DNA of 64,000 nt from Pseudoramibacter alactolyticus (GTDB lineage: Bacteria > Bacillota > Clostridia > Eubacteriales > Eubacteriaceae): assembly GCF_050908235.1 (NCBI RefSeq), contig NZ_CP194340.1, one strand, 5' to 3'. How positions within the stretch are numbered: position 1 is the stretch's first letter; every line of letters begins with the position of its first letter. The position numbers and the translations under genes were made by a program. The notes under the pieces were generated by a model that did no database searches, was not told where the DNA came from, and saw nothing but the letters and a program-made list of their open reading frames with translations. This document shows positions 35,486 to 44,075 of the stretch, piece after piece.

Positions 35486-35587
35486 ATAGCGTCACCGCCG
35501 TTTTAGCTGAACTTTCAGAAAAATCACTTTTTCGTTATATCTTTCCCACTTTCTTTCAGATTTTTTGCGTTCAATTGCCAAAGAATA

Positions 35588-35596
35588 TGCTATAAT
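35588..35596 (+). promoter_or_regulatory. Extended -10 of the HTH/S24 gene
   Basis: TGCTATAAT with TATAAT at 35591-35596; the -35 is weak. The gene starts about 75 bases downstream. Confidence 0.55.
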
Positions 35597-35672
35597 AAAC
35601 GAAATTATTTAACAACTTTTTGATCTTTTCGAATTTTTTATTTTATCATATCCCAATACACTGAGGTCTATC

Positions 35673-36344
35673 ATGAGCAATTCTATTCATAAATCCATTT
35701 TCGGACAGCGGCTCAAACAATTAATGAAAAATTTTAACGAAACCACCTATTCACTGTCAGAGCAGTTCAATTTATCTCCGCCCAGCATCTCCCGATACAC
35801 TCGGGGCGAAATGGCTCCCAAAATGACCACGGTTTACGCCTTGGCCGATTATTTTGACGTGAATCCGGAATGGCTGATGGGTAAAACCGTCTCGATGTAT
35901 GAATCGGAAATTTTAGGGGATACCCACGCGGCGGGGCACGCCTTCGATATTTCCGTGTTTGATGAAATTCGCTATGACCGGCCGATTTTTTCTAACCACA
36001 AAACCGCCGACCACCTCTCGATTCCCATTGACAAGCTCACCGAATGGGGACCTGTCTTCGGCTATCGGATTCCCGACAACGCCATGCAGCCAGCCTATAC
36101 CGCAGGCGATCTGGTCGTGATTCGCCTGAATACCGAACTCACATCCGGCGCGACCGTGGCTCTTCACGTCAACAAGGAACCTATGATCATCCGCAAAATT
36201 ATTCTAATGGGCAATAAGCTCATCACCCAGCCTTTTAACGCCGATGCGGATGCCGCCGTTTACGATATCCGCAAACACCACGTCCAGACGATCGGCACGA
36301 TTGTTTACCGCCGCCACGTTGAGGAAGCTTATTTCTCATACTAA
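35673..36344 (+). CDS. XRE-family HTH regulator with inactive S24/LexA-like domain
   Basis: A 223-residue repressor-like protein. Residues about 10-70 form a Cro/cI HTH (TYSLSEQFNLSPPSISRYTRGE). The C-terminal half has the S24 fold (YRIPDNAMQPAYTAGDLVVI), but the nucleophile serine of the DSM motif is Ala137 and the lysine position reads MIIRKI (Arg174, or Lys175 if shifted by one). Self-cleavage in the LexA/cI manner is therefore unlikely, and the domain may serve dimerisation. GAGGT precedes the ATG. It stands alone between the divergent activase operon and rnpB, without phage genes nearby. Confidence 0.82.
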   Translation: MSNSIHKSIFGQRLKQLMKNFNETTYSLSEQFNLSPPSISRYTRGEMAPKMTTVYALADYFDVNPEWLMGKTVSMYESEILGDTHAAGHAFDISVFDEIRYDRPIFSNHKTADHLSIPIDKLTEWGPVFGYRIPDNAMQPAYTAGDLVVIRLNTELTSGATVALHVNKEPMIIRKIILMGNKLITQPFNADADAAVYDIRKHHVQTIGTIVYRRHVEEAYFSY

Positions 36345-36382
36345 ATGCATTGTCCTCCAATGTATCCTCTGAATCCGCGCAT

Positions 36383-36412
36383 AAAAAAACCAGGCATATG
36401 CCTGGTTTTTTT
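36383..36412. terminator. Bidirectional terminator between the HTH gene and rnpB
   Basis: Stem ACCAGGC/GCCTGGT extended by A/T pairs (36383-36395 with 36400-36412), loop ATAT, with a T7 tract in each direction. Confidence 0.93.
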
Positions 36413-36414
36413 AC

Positions 36415-36747
36415 GACTAAGCCTGTAAGCCGAGTTCTGTCTTGATAATCATCTATCTGGTTCCGCGCCGTCACCGGCGGACTCAAGCGACCTACCATTG
36501 AGCAGCGACGGGCCGCCGCCTTTTAACACTCTTTCTTGGTCTTGCTCCGAATGGGGTTTACCCAGCTGGCCAATTACTTTAACCACTGGTGAGCTCTTGC
36601 CTCACCCTTTCACCCTTACCGACATGCGGCGGTTTGCTTTCTGTTGCACTTGCCTTAAAGTTGCCTTCACCGGACGTTATCCGGCATTCTGCCCTGTGGA
36701 GCTCGGACTTTCCTCAGGTTGCCCCGCGATTATCCGGCCTAGTCAGA
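36415..36747 (-). ncRNA. rnpB: RNase P RNA
   Basis: The catalytic RNA that matures tRNA 5' ends. On the minus strand the ~333-nt sequence starts near GATCTGACTAGGCCGGATAA, contains the universally conserved GAGGAAAGTCCGAGCTCC (P4-side core), ACAGAAAGCAAACCGC, and ends with GACAGAACTCGGCTTACAGG, the conserved 3' core that pairs back to the 5' part. It has its own promoter (36753-36780) and runs into the bidirectional terminator. Exact ends are estimated from promoter spacing and the terminator. Confidence 0.96.
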
Positions 36748-36752
36748 TCTCT

Positions 36753-36780
36753 ATTATAACGATTTTCCAAATTAATGCAA
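36753..36780 (-). promoter_or_regulatory. Promoter of rnpB
   Basis: Minus-strand -35 TTGCAT (36775-36780), 16-base spacer, consensus -10 TATAAT (36753-36758). Confidence 0.8.
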
Positions 36781-36807
36781 GAGGCCATTGCCGCTCTTGT
36801 CGTTCGG

Positions 36808-37920
36808 TCAGTCCTTAAACGTCCCCATTTCAAAGGCCTCCTGCGCATCATCCATCGGCACTTCTTTAGGGGCCGCTGTTTCTTCACCGTTATTCAGATA
36901 ATGATCACGCACTTTACCTTCAACCTCGTCACAAAGATCGGGATTATCTTCGAGCATCTGGCGAATGTTGTCACGCCCCTGCCCCAGCCGTTCGCCATTA
37001 TAGGAGAACCAGGATCCGGACTTCTTAATGATGTCGAGCTCGACGGCCATATCCAGCACATCCCCTTCATGGGAAATCCCCTTGCCATAAATAATGTCAA
37101 ATTCCGCAGTTTTAAACGGCGGTGCCATTTTGTTCTTAACCACCTTGCAGCGGGTGCGGTTGCCGATCATTTCACCGTCTTTTTTGAGCGTTTCAATCCG
37201 GCGCACATCCATGCGGACCGAAGAATAAAACTTCAGTGCGCGGCCACCGGTCGTCACTTCCGGATTGCCGTACATCACGCCGACCTTTTCCCGCAATTGA
37301 TTGATAAAAATAGTCGCCGTGTTAGAATTTTTGATCACGCCTGTCAACTTCCGCAGCGCCTGGGACATCAATCTTGCATGCAGCCCGACATGGGAATCCC
37401 CCATGGTCCCTTCAATTTCGGCGCGGGGCACCAGCGCCGCCACCGAGTCGATAACCGCCACATCAATGGCACCGCTTCGCAAAAGCGCTTCTAAAATTTC
37501 CAAGGCCTGTTCGCCGGTATCCGGCTGGGAAACGATCAGATTATCGATATCCACGCCGAGGCTGGCCGCATAAATCGGATCGAGCGCGTGTTCTGCATCG
37601 ATAAAGGCCGCATTGCCGCCTTTTTTCTGAGCTTCGGCAATAATGTGCAACGCCAATGTCGTCTTCCCGGAAGATTCCGGGCCGTAAATTTCGATAATTC
37701 GCCCCTTGGGCACGCCGCCAATCCCCAGCGCCATATCAATGCGCAACGACGATGTCGAAATGACATCAACATCTCTGGCGCCACTGTCGCCAAGGCGCAT
37801 CACGGCGCCTTTCCCATAAGTTTTTTCAATGTTTTTTAAGGCATTATCCAGGGCTTTCTTGCGTGCTTGTGCATCCGTAATATCCATCACCGGATCTAAG
37901 GGCTTTTCTTTCTTGGCCAT
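36808..37920 (-). CDS. recA: Recombinase RecA
   Basis: Strand-exchange and SOS coprotease protein, 370 residues. Walker A GPESSGKT, the FIDAEHALD and VAVIDSVAALVP stretches, loop L2 region (GRALKFYSSVRMD) and an acidic C-terminus are all present. The ATG at 37920 follows AAAAGGAGG. It comes 30 bases after cinA in the conserved cinA-recA pair. I found no GAAC-N4-GTTC SOS box immediately upstream; LexA control, if any, must act further up. Confidence 0.98.
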   Translation of the reverse strand: MAKKEKPLDPVMDITDAQARKKALDNALKNIEKTYGKGAVMRLGDSGARDVDVISTSSLRIDMALGIGGVPKGRIIEIYGPESSGKTTLALHIIAEAQKKGGNAAFIDAEHALDPIYAASLGVDIDNLIVSQPDTGEQALEILEALLRSGAIDVAVIDSVAALVPRAEIEGTMGDSHVGLHARLMSQALRKLTGVIKNSNTATIFINQLREKVGVMYGNPEVTTGGRALKFYSSVRMDVRRIETLKKDGEMIGNRTRCKVVKNKMAPPFKTAEFDIIYGKGISHEGDVLDMAVELDIIKKSGSWFSYNGERLGQGRDNIRQMLEDNPDLCDEVEGKVRDHYLNNGEETAAPKEVPMDDAQEAFEMGTFKD

Positions 37921-37950
37921 ACGAGCCTCCTTTTCGTTAAAGTTGAATCT

Positions 37951-39189
37951 TTATTGCAGGTTCAGAATTGCTTCTCTTACCATACAAAGTGCCTTGTTGG
38001 CCGAGCGTTTTTGAATGGTTTGCCGACTGCCCGCAAATTTGCATTTTTCAATCCGTGTCCGTCCGTCGGCGTGCACGCCGACATACACCAATCCTACCGG
38101 CTTTTCCGCGCTGCCGCCGTCTGGCCCGGCGATACCGGTCACCGATACGTTGACATCACATTCCGAGAGCGTCGCCAGATGTTCGCACATTTCCCGGGCT
38201 GTTTCTTCAGAAACGGCGCCTACCCTATCCAGCGTTTTTTTCTGAACGTCGAGCAGTCTCATTTTCGCTTCATTAGAATAGGTTACCACACCCATTTTAA
38301 AAGCTTCCGAAATTCCAGGAATCGCTGTCATCTGCGATGCGATGAGGCCGCCGGTGCAAGATTCCGCCGTGGCCATGGTCCGATGCTTCTTGAGCAGCAG
38401 ATCCCCCACTGTCTCGGCCAATGTTTTTTGGGCATGGGCAAAAATATGACGGCCAAAACGCCGATCCATTTCCTTTGAATATTTGTCCAGCAGGCCATTG
38501 ATGGCTGCCGCATCGGTGCCGTTGGCTGTGATGCGCACCAACACTTCTCCCGGCTTGGCATAAGTCGCAATGGTTGGATTGGTTTGATGATTCACCAGAT
38601 CCAAAATCATTTCTTCCACCATGGATTCCCCAAAATCGCAGATATTAAAATAACGGGAAATCACCAGCTGACTGGTGCGATTCTTGAGGATCGGCATCAC
38701 ATAAAGATCGAACATGGCTTTCATTTCGCTCGGCGGTCCGGGCAGAAGAAAAACACTGACGCCGTTCTTTTCGATATGAATCCCCGGTGCTGTGCCCTGA
38801 GTATTATTGATCGCCTTGGCGCCGACGGGAATGTCACACTGTCTGAAATTGTTGTCCGTCATGACATAATTGCGCCGGTCGAAGTGTTGTTTCATTTTGC
38901 GGACCTGCGCTTCGTCCCGCTGCATGGACATGCCGAAAAAAGCCGCCACGGTTTCTTTGGTTAAGTCATCCTGCGTCGGACCGAGGCCTCCAGTCACCAC
39001 AACGACATCACTGCGTTTAACCGCCGCTTCAAAGACGTCCTTTAACCGACCCGGATTATCGCCTAACGTCGTTTGAAAATGAACTGAAAATCCATTTTTG
39101 GACAATTCTCTGGCAATGTATTGGCTGTTGGTGTTAAGGGTATCTCCGGTTAAGAGTTCCGTGCCGACACAAATAATTTCACAATTCAT
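37951..39189 (-). CDS. cinA: CinA: competence/damage-inducible protein, nicotinamide-nucleotide amidase domain
   Basis: 412 residues. The N-terminal MoCF-like domain (MNCEIICVGTELLTGDTLNT, VVVTGGLGPTQDDLTKET) corresponds to COG1058; the C-terminal CinA domain (MATAESCTGGLIASQMTAIPG) hydrolyses nicotinamide mononucleotide in characterised members and has the catalytic serine in ESCTGG. AAAGGA lies upstream of the ATG at 39189. It is followed by recA. Upstream, an intrinsic terminator (39220-39247) stands between it and pgsA, so it may not be fully cotranscribed with the genes before it. Confidence 0.95.
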   Translation of the reverse strand: MNCEIICVGTELLTGDTLNTNSQYIARELSKNGFSVHFQTTLGDNPGRLKDVFEAAVKRSDVVVVTGGLGPTQDDLTKETVAAFFGMSMQRDEAQVRKMKQHFDRRNYVMTDNNFRQCDIPVGAKAINNTQGTAPGIHIEKNGVSVFLLPGPPSEMKAMFDLYVMPILKNRTSQLVISRYFNICDFGESMVEEMILDLVNHQTNPTIATYAKPGEVLVRITANGTDAAAINGLLDKYSKEMDRRFGRHIFAHAQKTLAETVGDLLLKKHRTMATAESCTGGLIASQMTAIPGISEAFKMGVVTYSNEAKMRLLDVQKKTLDRVGAVSEETAREMCEHLATLSECDVNVSVTGIAGPDGGSAEKPVGLVYVGVHADGRTRIEKCKFAGSRQTIQKRSANKALCMVREAILNLQ

Positions 39190-39219
39190 TGGTCCTTTTC
39201 CTTTTCAGATTTTTTCTTT

Positions 39220-39247
39220 AAAAAAGCGCCTGTCGTGCAGGCGCTTT
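39220..39247 (-). terminator. Intrinsic terminator between pgsA and cinA
   Basis: Minus-strand stem AAAGCGCCTG/CAGGCGCTTT (39238-39247 with 39223-39232), 5-base loop, T6. It lies only 30 bases before the cinA start, with no clear promoter between. Confidence 0.88.
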
Positions 39248-39250
39248 GCA

Positions 39251-39796
39251 TTACATGGTTTTGATAACCCCTTTGTTGAGTCTGAAATAATCAATTCCGG
39301 AAATCAAGGTCAGAGCTAACGCTACATAAATCATAATCTGCCCAAAAATACCCAGTGCCGGAAAAGCGGCGACCGGCCAGCTGTAAAGAATCAGTGCGAT
39401 GATTGCAATCATCTGTGACATGGTCTTGGCTTTACCCCATTTGCTCGCAGCAATGACCACGCCGTCATTCGCCGCCAATGTTCTGAGGCCGGTAATAGCG
39501 AATTCTCTGGCAATGATCACGATGACCACCCATGCCGGAATCGCCTGTGTCTGAACCAGACAGATAAAAGCGGATGCCGTGAGTAACTTATCGGCCAGCG
39601 GATCCATAAACTTGCCAAAATCCGTAATCAAGTTGCGGCTTCTGGCAATGTGGCCATCCACGTGATCGGAATAGGCCGCGATCGCAAAAATAACCAGCGC
39701 CACCAATTGGTGATGCGGAAATTGAATGGCCATTGCCGCCACAAAAAACGGAATGCAGATCATTCTGAACAAAGTAATCTTATTCGGTAAATTCAT
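39251..39796 (-). CDS. pgsA: CDP-diacylglycerol-glycerol-3-phosphate 3-phosphatidyltransferase
   Basis: First committed step of phosphatidylglycerol synthesis in the membrane. The 181-residue protein has the CDP-alcohol phosphotransferase motif DHVDGHIARSRNLITDFGKF followed by MDPLADK, and about five membrane segments. The ATG at 39796 lies 17 bases inside the end of rimO with GGGAG upstream, so translation is coupled. Its substrate CDP-diacylglycerol is made by cdsA in this same window. Confidence 0.95.
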   Translation of the reverse strand: MNLPNKITLFRMICIPFFVAAMAIQFPHHQLVALVIFAIAAYSDHVDGHIARSRNLITDFGKFMDPLADKLLTASAFICLVQTQAIPAWVVIVIIAREFAITGLRTLAANDGVVIAASKWGKAKTMSQMIAIIALILYSWPVAAFPALGIFGQIMIYVALALTLISGIDYFRLNKGVIKTM

Positions 39797-41114
39797 TTTC
39801 TCCCAACTCTCCTATTAAATCATATTCTATTGAATCGATAATTTTCACTTTAAAGAATTGTCCCACGGGTAAATCAGACTGTTCAATCAGTACGTCACAA
39901 TCCACTTCCGGTGCCTCCCCCCGCGTCCGGCCGATCGAAACCCCGTTCGTCTGATTTTCATCAATCAAAACTTCCACCGTTTTGCCGATCATGGCTTCAT
40001 TCGCCGCCGCGGTAATGCCCTGCTGCTGCTCATAAATCCGGCGCAAGCGCGTTTCTTTAACGGTTTTGTCAATTTGATCGGCCATGGTATACGCCGGTGT
40101 TCCCTCTTCCCGAGAATAAGCGAAAGCGCCCAGCCGCTCAAAGCGAAGCGTTTGAAGATCTGCAAGCATTTCTTCAAACTGCGCTTCCGATTCACCGGGG
40201 AAACCGGCGATCACCGTCGTTCGCAACACCGCATCCGGCAACATTTTCCTGATTAATTTTACTTTATCATAAATTTGCGCTTTGTCAATGTGTCGCCCCA
40301 TGCGTTTTAAAATTTCATTCTCTGTGTGCTGAATCGGCATATCAAAGTAACGGCAGATGTTTTCATGATGCTTGATTGCCGTCAGCAATTCTTCAGTAAT
40401 GCCTTCCGGATACAGATAAAGCAAGCGAATCCACTTGAACGGAATTTTTTCTGACAGCTGTGTCAAAAGCGAAGCCAGGTTTTCATTTCCCGGCAGATCA
40501 CTGCCATACTGCGTCAAATTTTGTGCCACCAGAATCAATTCCCGCACACCGCTGCTGTACAAAATTTTGGCCTCAGCCAAAATCGCTTCCGGCGTGCGGC
40601 TGTGATGTCGCCCGCGAATGGTCGGAATCGCACAATAGGTGCAATGGTTATCGCAACCTTCACTAATCTTTAAATACGCCGTCACCGTTTTATCCTTCAG
40701 ATAACGAGGCGCCGCACTGGCCGAAAAATGCGCACTGATAAAAGCCTTTTCTTCCGATTGATGTGAAATCACCTCCGGCAGATCGTCGATCTGATTGACG
40801 CCGATAAAAAAATCTATTTCTGGAATTTCTTTTCGCAATTCCTTCGCATAACGTTGCGCCATACAGCCCGCCACCACAAAACATTCACAGTTGCCCCTTG
40901 TTTTAAACGGCAGATATTCAAATATTTTGTCAATGGATTCTTTTTTAGCCGCCTCGATGAAACAGCAGGTATTGACAATAATCAGGCTGGCCGCGTCCGG
41001 TTCATCCGTCACACGGTAACCCGCCTGCAAAAGCCCTCCGGCCATCTGTTCGCTGTCCACCGTATTTTTATCACACCCCAATGTCGAAATAAAAACAGCA
41101 GGGCTGTCAGCCAT
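39780..41114 (-). CDS. rimO: Ribosomal protein S12 methylthiotransferase RimO
   Basis: Radical SAM enzyme that methylthiolates Asp of ribosomal protein S12. The 444 residues comprise the UPF0004 domain (FISTLGCDKNTVDSE with the first cluster cysteine, then NTCCFIEAA and VAGCMAQRY), the radical SAM motif EGCDNHCTYCAIP and a C-terminal TRAM domain. LGCDKN rather than the MiaB-type GCQMN supports RimO. GGAGG precedes the ATG at 41114, which overlaps the ftsK stop by 8 bases. Confidence 0.95.
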   Translation of the reverse strand: MADSPAVFISTLGCDKNTVDSEQMAGGLLQAGYRVTDEPDAASLIIVNTCCFIEAAKKESIDKIFEYLPFKTRGNCECFVVAGCMAQRYAKELRKEIPEIDFFIGVNQIDDLPEVISHQSEEKAFISAHFSASAAPRYLKDKTVTAYLKISEGCDNHCTYCAIPTIRGRHHSRTPEAILAEAKILYSSGVRELILVAQNLTQYGSDLPGNENLASLLTQLSEKIPFKWIRLLYLYPEGITEELLTAIKHHENICRYFDMPIQHTENEILKRMGRHIDKAQIYDKVKLIRKMLPDAVLRTTVIAGFPGESEAQFEEMLADLQTLRFERLGAFAYSREEGTPAYTMADQIDKTVKETRLRRIYEQQQGITAAANEAMIGKTVEVLIDENQTNGVSIGRTRGEAPEVDCDVLIEQSDLPVGQFFKVKIIDSIEYDLIGELGENEFTE

Positions 41115-43518
41115 GGTATTCCTCCTTCGTGATCAACAATTGCCGCGGTTTGCTGCCATTGGGGCCCGAAATGATACCTTTCGTCTCAAGCTCATCAATA
41201 ATACGGCCGGCCCTGGCATAACCTACCCGCAGTTTGCGCTGAACCATTGATGTCGAAATCTGACCATTCGCAAAGGCCAGCTCCGCCGCCTGCGGGAACA
41301 AATCGTCTGCAGTTTCTTCGGTCTGTGCCTGTTGATTTTGAACCTGCGCCGCTTCGATTTCATTTTCGATATGGTTGTCAAAAACGGGCTTTGCCCCGTC
41401 GGAAACTGCTTTGACCACGCGGTTGATTTCCGCATCGGATACAAAGGTTCCCTGCACGCGCAGCGGCTTGGATTTGCCTGAGGGGAAATAGAGCATGTCG
41501 CCTTTCCCCAAGAGCTTTTCCGCCCCAACCTGATCCAAAATAGTCCGACTGTCCGTATTGGATGCCACCGCAAAGGCAATACGGGACGGAATATTGGCTT
41601 TGATCAACCCGGTAATCACATCCACCGACGGCCGCTGCGTTGCAATCACCAGATGCATCCCGCAGGCCCGCGCCAGCTGTGCCAATCGACAAATGGCGCT
41701 TTCAATTTCCTTGGGCGAAGTCATCATTAAATCGGCCAATTCATCGACAATGATAACAATTCGCGGCAGTTTTCTCTCGCCGGCCGCTTGCCGCATCTTA
41801 TTGTAGCCCGCGATATTGCGCACGCCGGCTTCTTTAAAGAGCTGGTAGCGATTCGTCATTTCCTTCAACGCCCAATTAAGCGCAAAAGCCGCCTTCTTCG
41901 GATCCGTCACCACGGGTATGAGCATATGCGGAATCCCATTGTAAATATTGAGCTCCACCATTTTCGGATCAATCATAATAAAACGCAGATCATCCGGCGA
42001 CAATCGATAGATCATGCTGATGATCATGGTGTTGATGCACACGCTCTTTCCGGAACCGGTTGCGCCGGCAATGAGCAAGTGCGGCATTTTAGAGATATCG
42101 CCGATGATGTTTTGACCGGACAGGGTTTTACCCAAAGCGAACGGCAGTTTCGCTTCCGTCTTTCGAAACGCCGGCGTATCGATGATCTCGCCCACGGCAA
42201 CCACGTCGCTTTCTTTGTTCGGCACCTCGATGCCGACGGCCGATTTCCCCGGAATCGGAGCCTCCATCCGAATACCGGACGTTGCCAGCCGCAGTGCTAA
42301 GTCGTCGGCCAAGTTGACGATTTTCCCCACTTTGACCCCAGCTGCCGGCTGCACCTCAAAGCGCGTAATCGAAGGGCCGACGTCGACGCCGACAATTTTG
42401 GCATCGACGCCAAAGTCCTTCATGGTATTTTCAATCTGTCCGGCCTTTTTCACCACATCACTTTTTCGATCGCTTCCGCGGTGCACCCCCGGATCGAGAA
42501 GCGCCACGTCCGGCTTATGATAAACCGGTGTCGGCGCCTGGGATGCCAGATCCAAATCAAAAGTTTCCGGCTCCTCCGCTTCTTTACCGAAATCCGGATG
42601 ATCTTCTGTTGTTTCTTCCCCGGAGAACAGATCCTGCGGCGCTTTAGCCGTCGCTATAACCTGGTCTCTTTCCGCCTGCGCCTGTGTTGCTGCCGCTTCG
42701 TCCAACCCTTCAATAACGTCGTCAATATTAACGTACTGCGTATTGACGGACACTTCGCCGATATCGCTGGGATTAAATAAGCTGTCATAATCCTGATCTT
42801 CCAGTTCCGCTTCCTGACGCTCCGCTTCTGCCGCCCTGCGGCGCTGTGCAAGTTCCCGATCTTCCTTCAGCTCATTCACTTTACCGATAATGGCCGCTTT
42901 TCCTTCCGTTTTTAAGCGATCGTAAAATTCCGGCGAAATGGTTTTGACAATCATATAGATTTCATAAATCATCAATGCCAGCACCAAAATAATCGTTGCC
43001 GGCTTTTTAATGATCGTGAGCAAAATATAGGTGAGCACCAAGCCGAAGATGCCTCCGTACGCAACGTTGCTGCCAACTGGCACGGTGAACATATCGATCA
43101 GGGTGTAACGAAACATCGATTGCCATCCCATGCTGAAGAAAATCAGCAGATTGGAAATCAGCAGAAACACATAACCCATGACCTTGGAATGTTTCTGCCA
43201 CTTTCCTGCGAAAAGCAAAATACCTGAGACGATGGCATAGATACAGTAAATGACCGTCACATTTCCCATCAGATATTTCACAATCCCCTTCCCCCAAATG
43301 CGGTCAAAAAGATTAGGGGTCGCTGTCGAATAGGAATAGGCGCTAATTAATGCAATCGCGATTAATGCCAGACCCAGTATTTTCATCTGACCCGAGGTCA
43401 GCGTTTTTTTCTCGGCCGTTTTTTTCGTTGTTTGACTTTTGGATGCTGGCTTCTTTTTTTGTTTGGTGTTATTTTTTGTTGTCTTCTTCGATTTTCTTTT
43501 ATCCAAAACCTTTACCAT
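41107..43518 (-). CDS. ftsK: DNA translocase FtsK/SpoIIIE
   Basis: ATP-driven DNA pump for chromosome segregation at the septum. The 803-residue protein begins with a basic tail, has four membrane helices (about residues 48-170), a linker rich in Glu, Asp and Ala, the motor domain with Walker A GATGSGKS and Walker B VIIVDELADL, and a C-terminal winged-helix gamma domain (VQRKLRVGYARAGRIIDELE) that reads orienting sequences. The ribosome site is weak (GAGAAATGG). It heads the ftsK-rimO-pgsA series. Confidence 0.96.
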   Translation of the reverse strand: MVKVLDKRKSKKTTKNNTKQKKKPASKSQTTKKTAEKKTLTSGQMKILGLALIAIALISAYSYSTATPNLFDRIWGKGIVKYLMGNVTVIYCIYAIVSGILLFAGKWQKHSKVMGYVFLLISNLLIFFSMGWQSMFRYTLIDMFTVPVGSNVAYGGIFGLVLTYILLTIIKKPATIILVLALMIYEIYMIVKTISPEFYDRLKTEGKAAIIGKVNELKEDRELAQRRRAAEAERQEAELEDQDYDSLFNPSDIGEVSVNTQYVNIDDVIEGLDEAAATQAQAERDQVIATAKAPQDLFSGEETTEDHPDFGKEAEEPETFDLDLASQAPTPVYHKPDVALLDPGVHRGSDRKSDVVKKAGQIENTMKDFGVDAKIVGVDVGPSITRFEVQPAAGVKVGKIVNLADDLALRLATSGIRMEAPIPGKSAVGIEVPNKESDVVAVGEIIDTPAFRKTEAKLPFALGKTLSGQNIIGDISKMPHLLIAGATGSGKSVCINTMIISMIYRLSPDDLRFIMIDPKMVELNIYNGIPHMLIPVVTDPKKAAFALNWALKEMTNRYQLFKEAGVRNIAGYNKMRQAAGERKLPRIVIIVDELADLMMTSPKEIESAICRLAQLARACGMHLVIATQRPSVDVITGLIKANIPSRIAFAVASNTDSRTILDQVGAEKLLGKGDMLYFPSGKSKPLRVQGTFVSDAEINRVVKAVSDGAKPVFDNHIENEIEAAQVQNQQAQTEETADDLFPQAAELAFANGQISTSMVQRKLRVGYARAGRIIDELETKGIISGPNGSKPRQLLITKEEYHG

Positions 43519-43540
43519 CCATTTCTCAATCTTTCTATTG

Positions 43541-43570
43541 AAAACGGGACGCCTTATCGGGTCCCGTTTT
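43541..43570 (-). terminator. Probable terminator between dut and ftsK
   Basis: Perfect 10-bp stem AAAACGGGAC/GTCCCGTTTT (43541-43550 with 43561-43570), 10-base loop; the T tract is only the four T of the stem. Confidence 0.65.
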
Positions 43571-43615
43571 AATGTGTATCAATTATAACATGCGCGCGGC
43601 CAACAATCCTGAAAA

Positions 43616-44071
43616 TTATCGGCCCGTGTGACCAAATCCGCCAGCTCCCCGATCCGTTTGGTTCAAAGCATCAACGGTCTCAACCGCAATGATCTCGGGC
43701 TGCACCACCGGTGTAAATACCAGCTGGGCAATGCGGTCTCCCGGATGAACGGTAAAAGGCTCATCAATCAGCACGATCATCAGTGCCGCGATCTCACCGC
43801 GATAGTCCGCGTCGATCGTACCGACGCCATTGGCCATGGCCACACCGTGTTTGAACGCCAAACCGCTGCGTGCGCGCACCTGCGCTTCATAACCTGCCGG
43901 CATCTCCAAATAAATGCCGGTGGGAATTCGATAAACGCGATGCGGCACGAGCACCATCTCGTTCTCGATGGCTGCCCGCAAATCCAATCCCGATGCCCCT
44001 GCCGTTTCGTAAACCGGCGCAGGAAAATCGGAGCGATTGACCAGACGAATCTGACAATGTTCCCTGCGCAT
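43616..44071 (-). CDS. dut: Deoxyuridine 5'-triphosphate nucleotidohydrolase
   Basis: Hydrolyses dUTP to dUMP, keeping uracil out of DNA. The 151-residue trimeric-type dUTPase has all five motifs: AGASGLDLRA, ARSGLA, GVGTIDADYRGEI, GDRIAQLVF and the C-terminal RGAGGFGHTG. I use ATG 44071, four bases after the pnp stop, with AGGA upstream; the longer frame runs back into pnp. Confidence 0.95.
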   Translation of the reverse strand: MRREHCQIRLVNRSDFPAPVYETAGASGLDLRAAIENEMVLVPHRVYRIPTGIYLEMPAGYEAQVRARSGLAFKHGVAMANGVGTIDADYRGEIAALMIVLIDEPFTVHPGDRIAQLVFTPVVQPEIIAVETVDALNQTDRGAGGFGHTGR

Positions 44072-44075
44072 CGCT

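Larger units (their letters stand above)
35333..35672. other. 340-base intergenic region with divergent promoters
   Basis: Holds the minus-strand promoter of the activase operon, with a ~115-base leader, and the plus-strand extended -10 of the HTH gene. I see no further gene, terminator or recognisable riboswitch in it. Confidence 0.6.

Noticed and set aside
37921..37950. SOS (LexA) box upstream of recA
   Set aside because: No GAAC-N4-GTTC pattern in the short gap before recA; I did not see one before cinA either.
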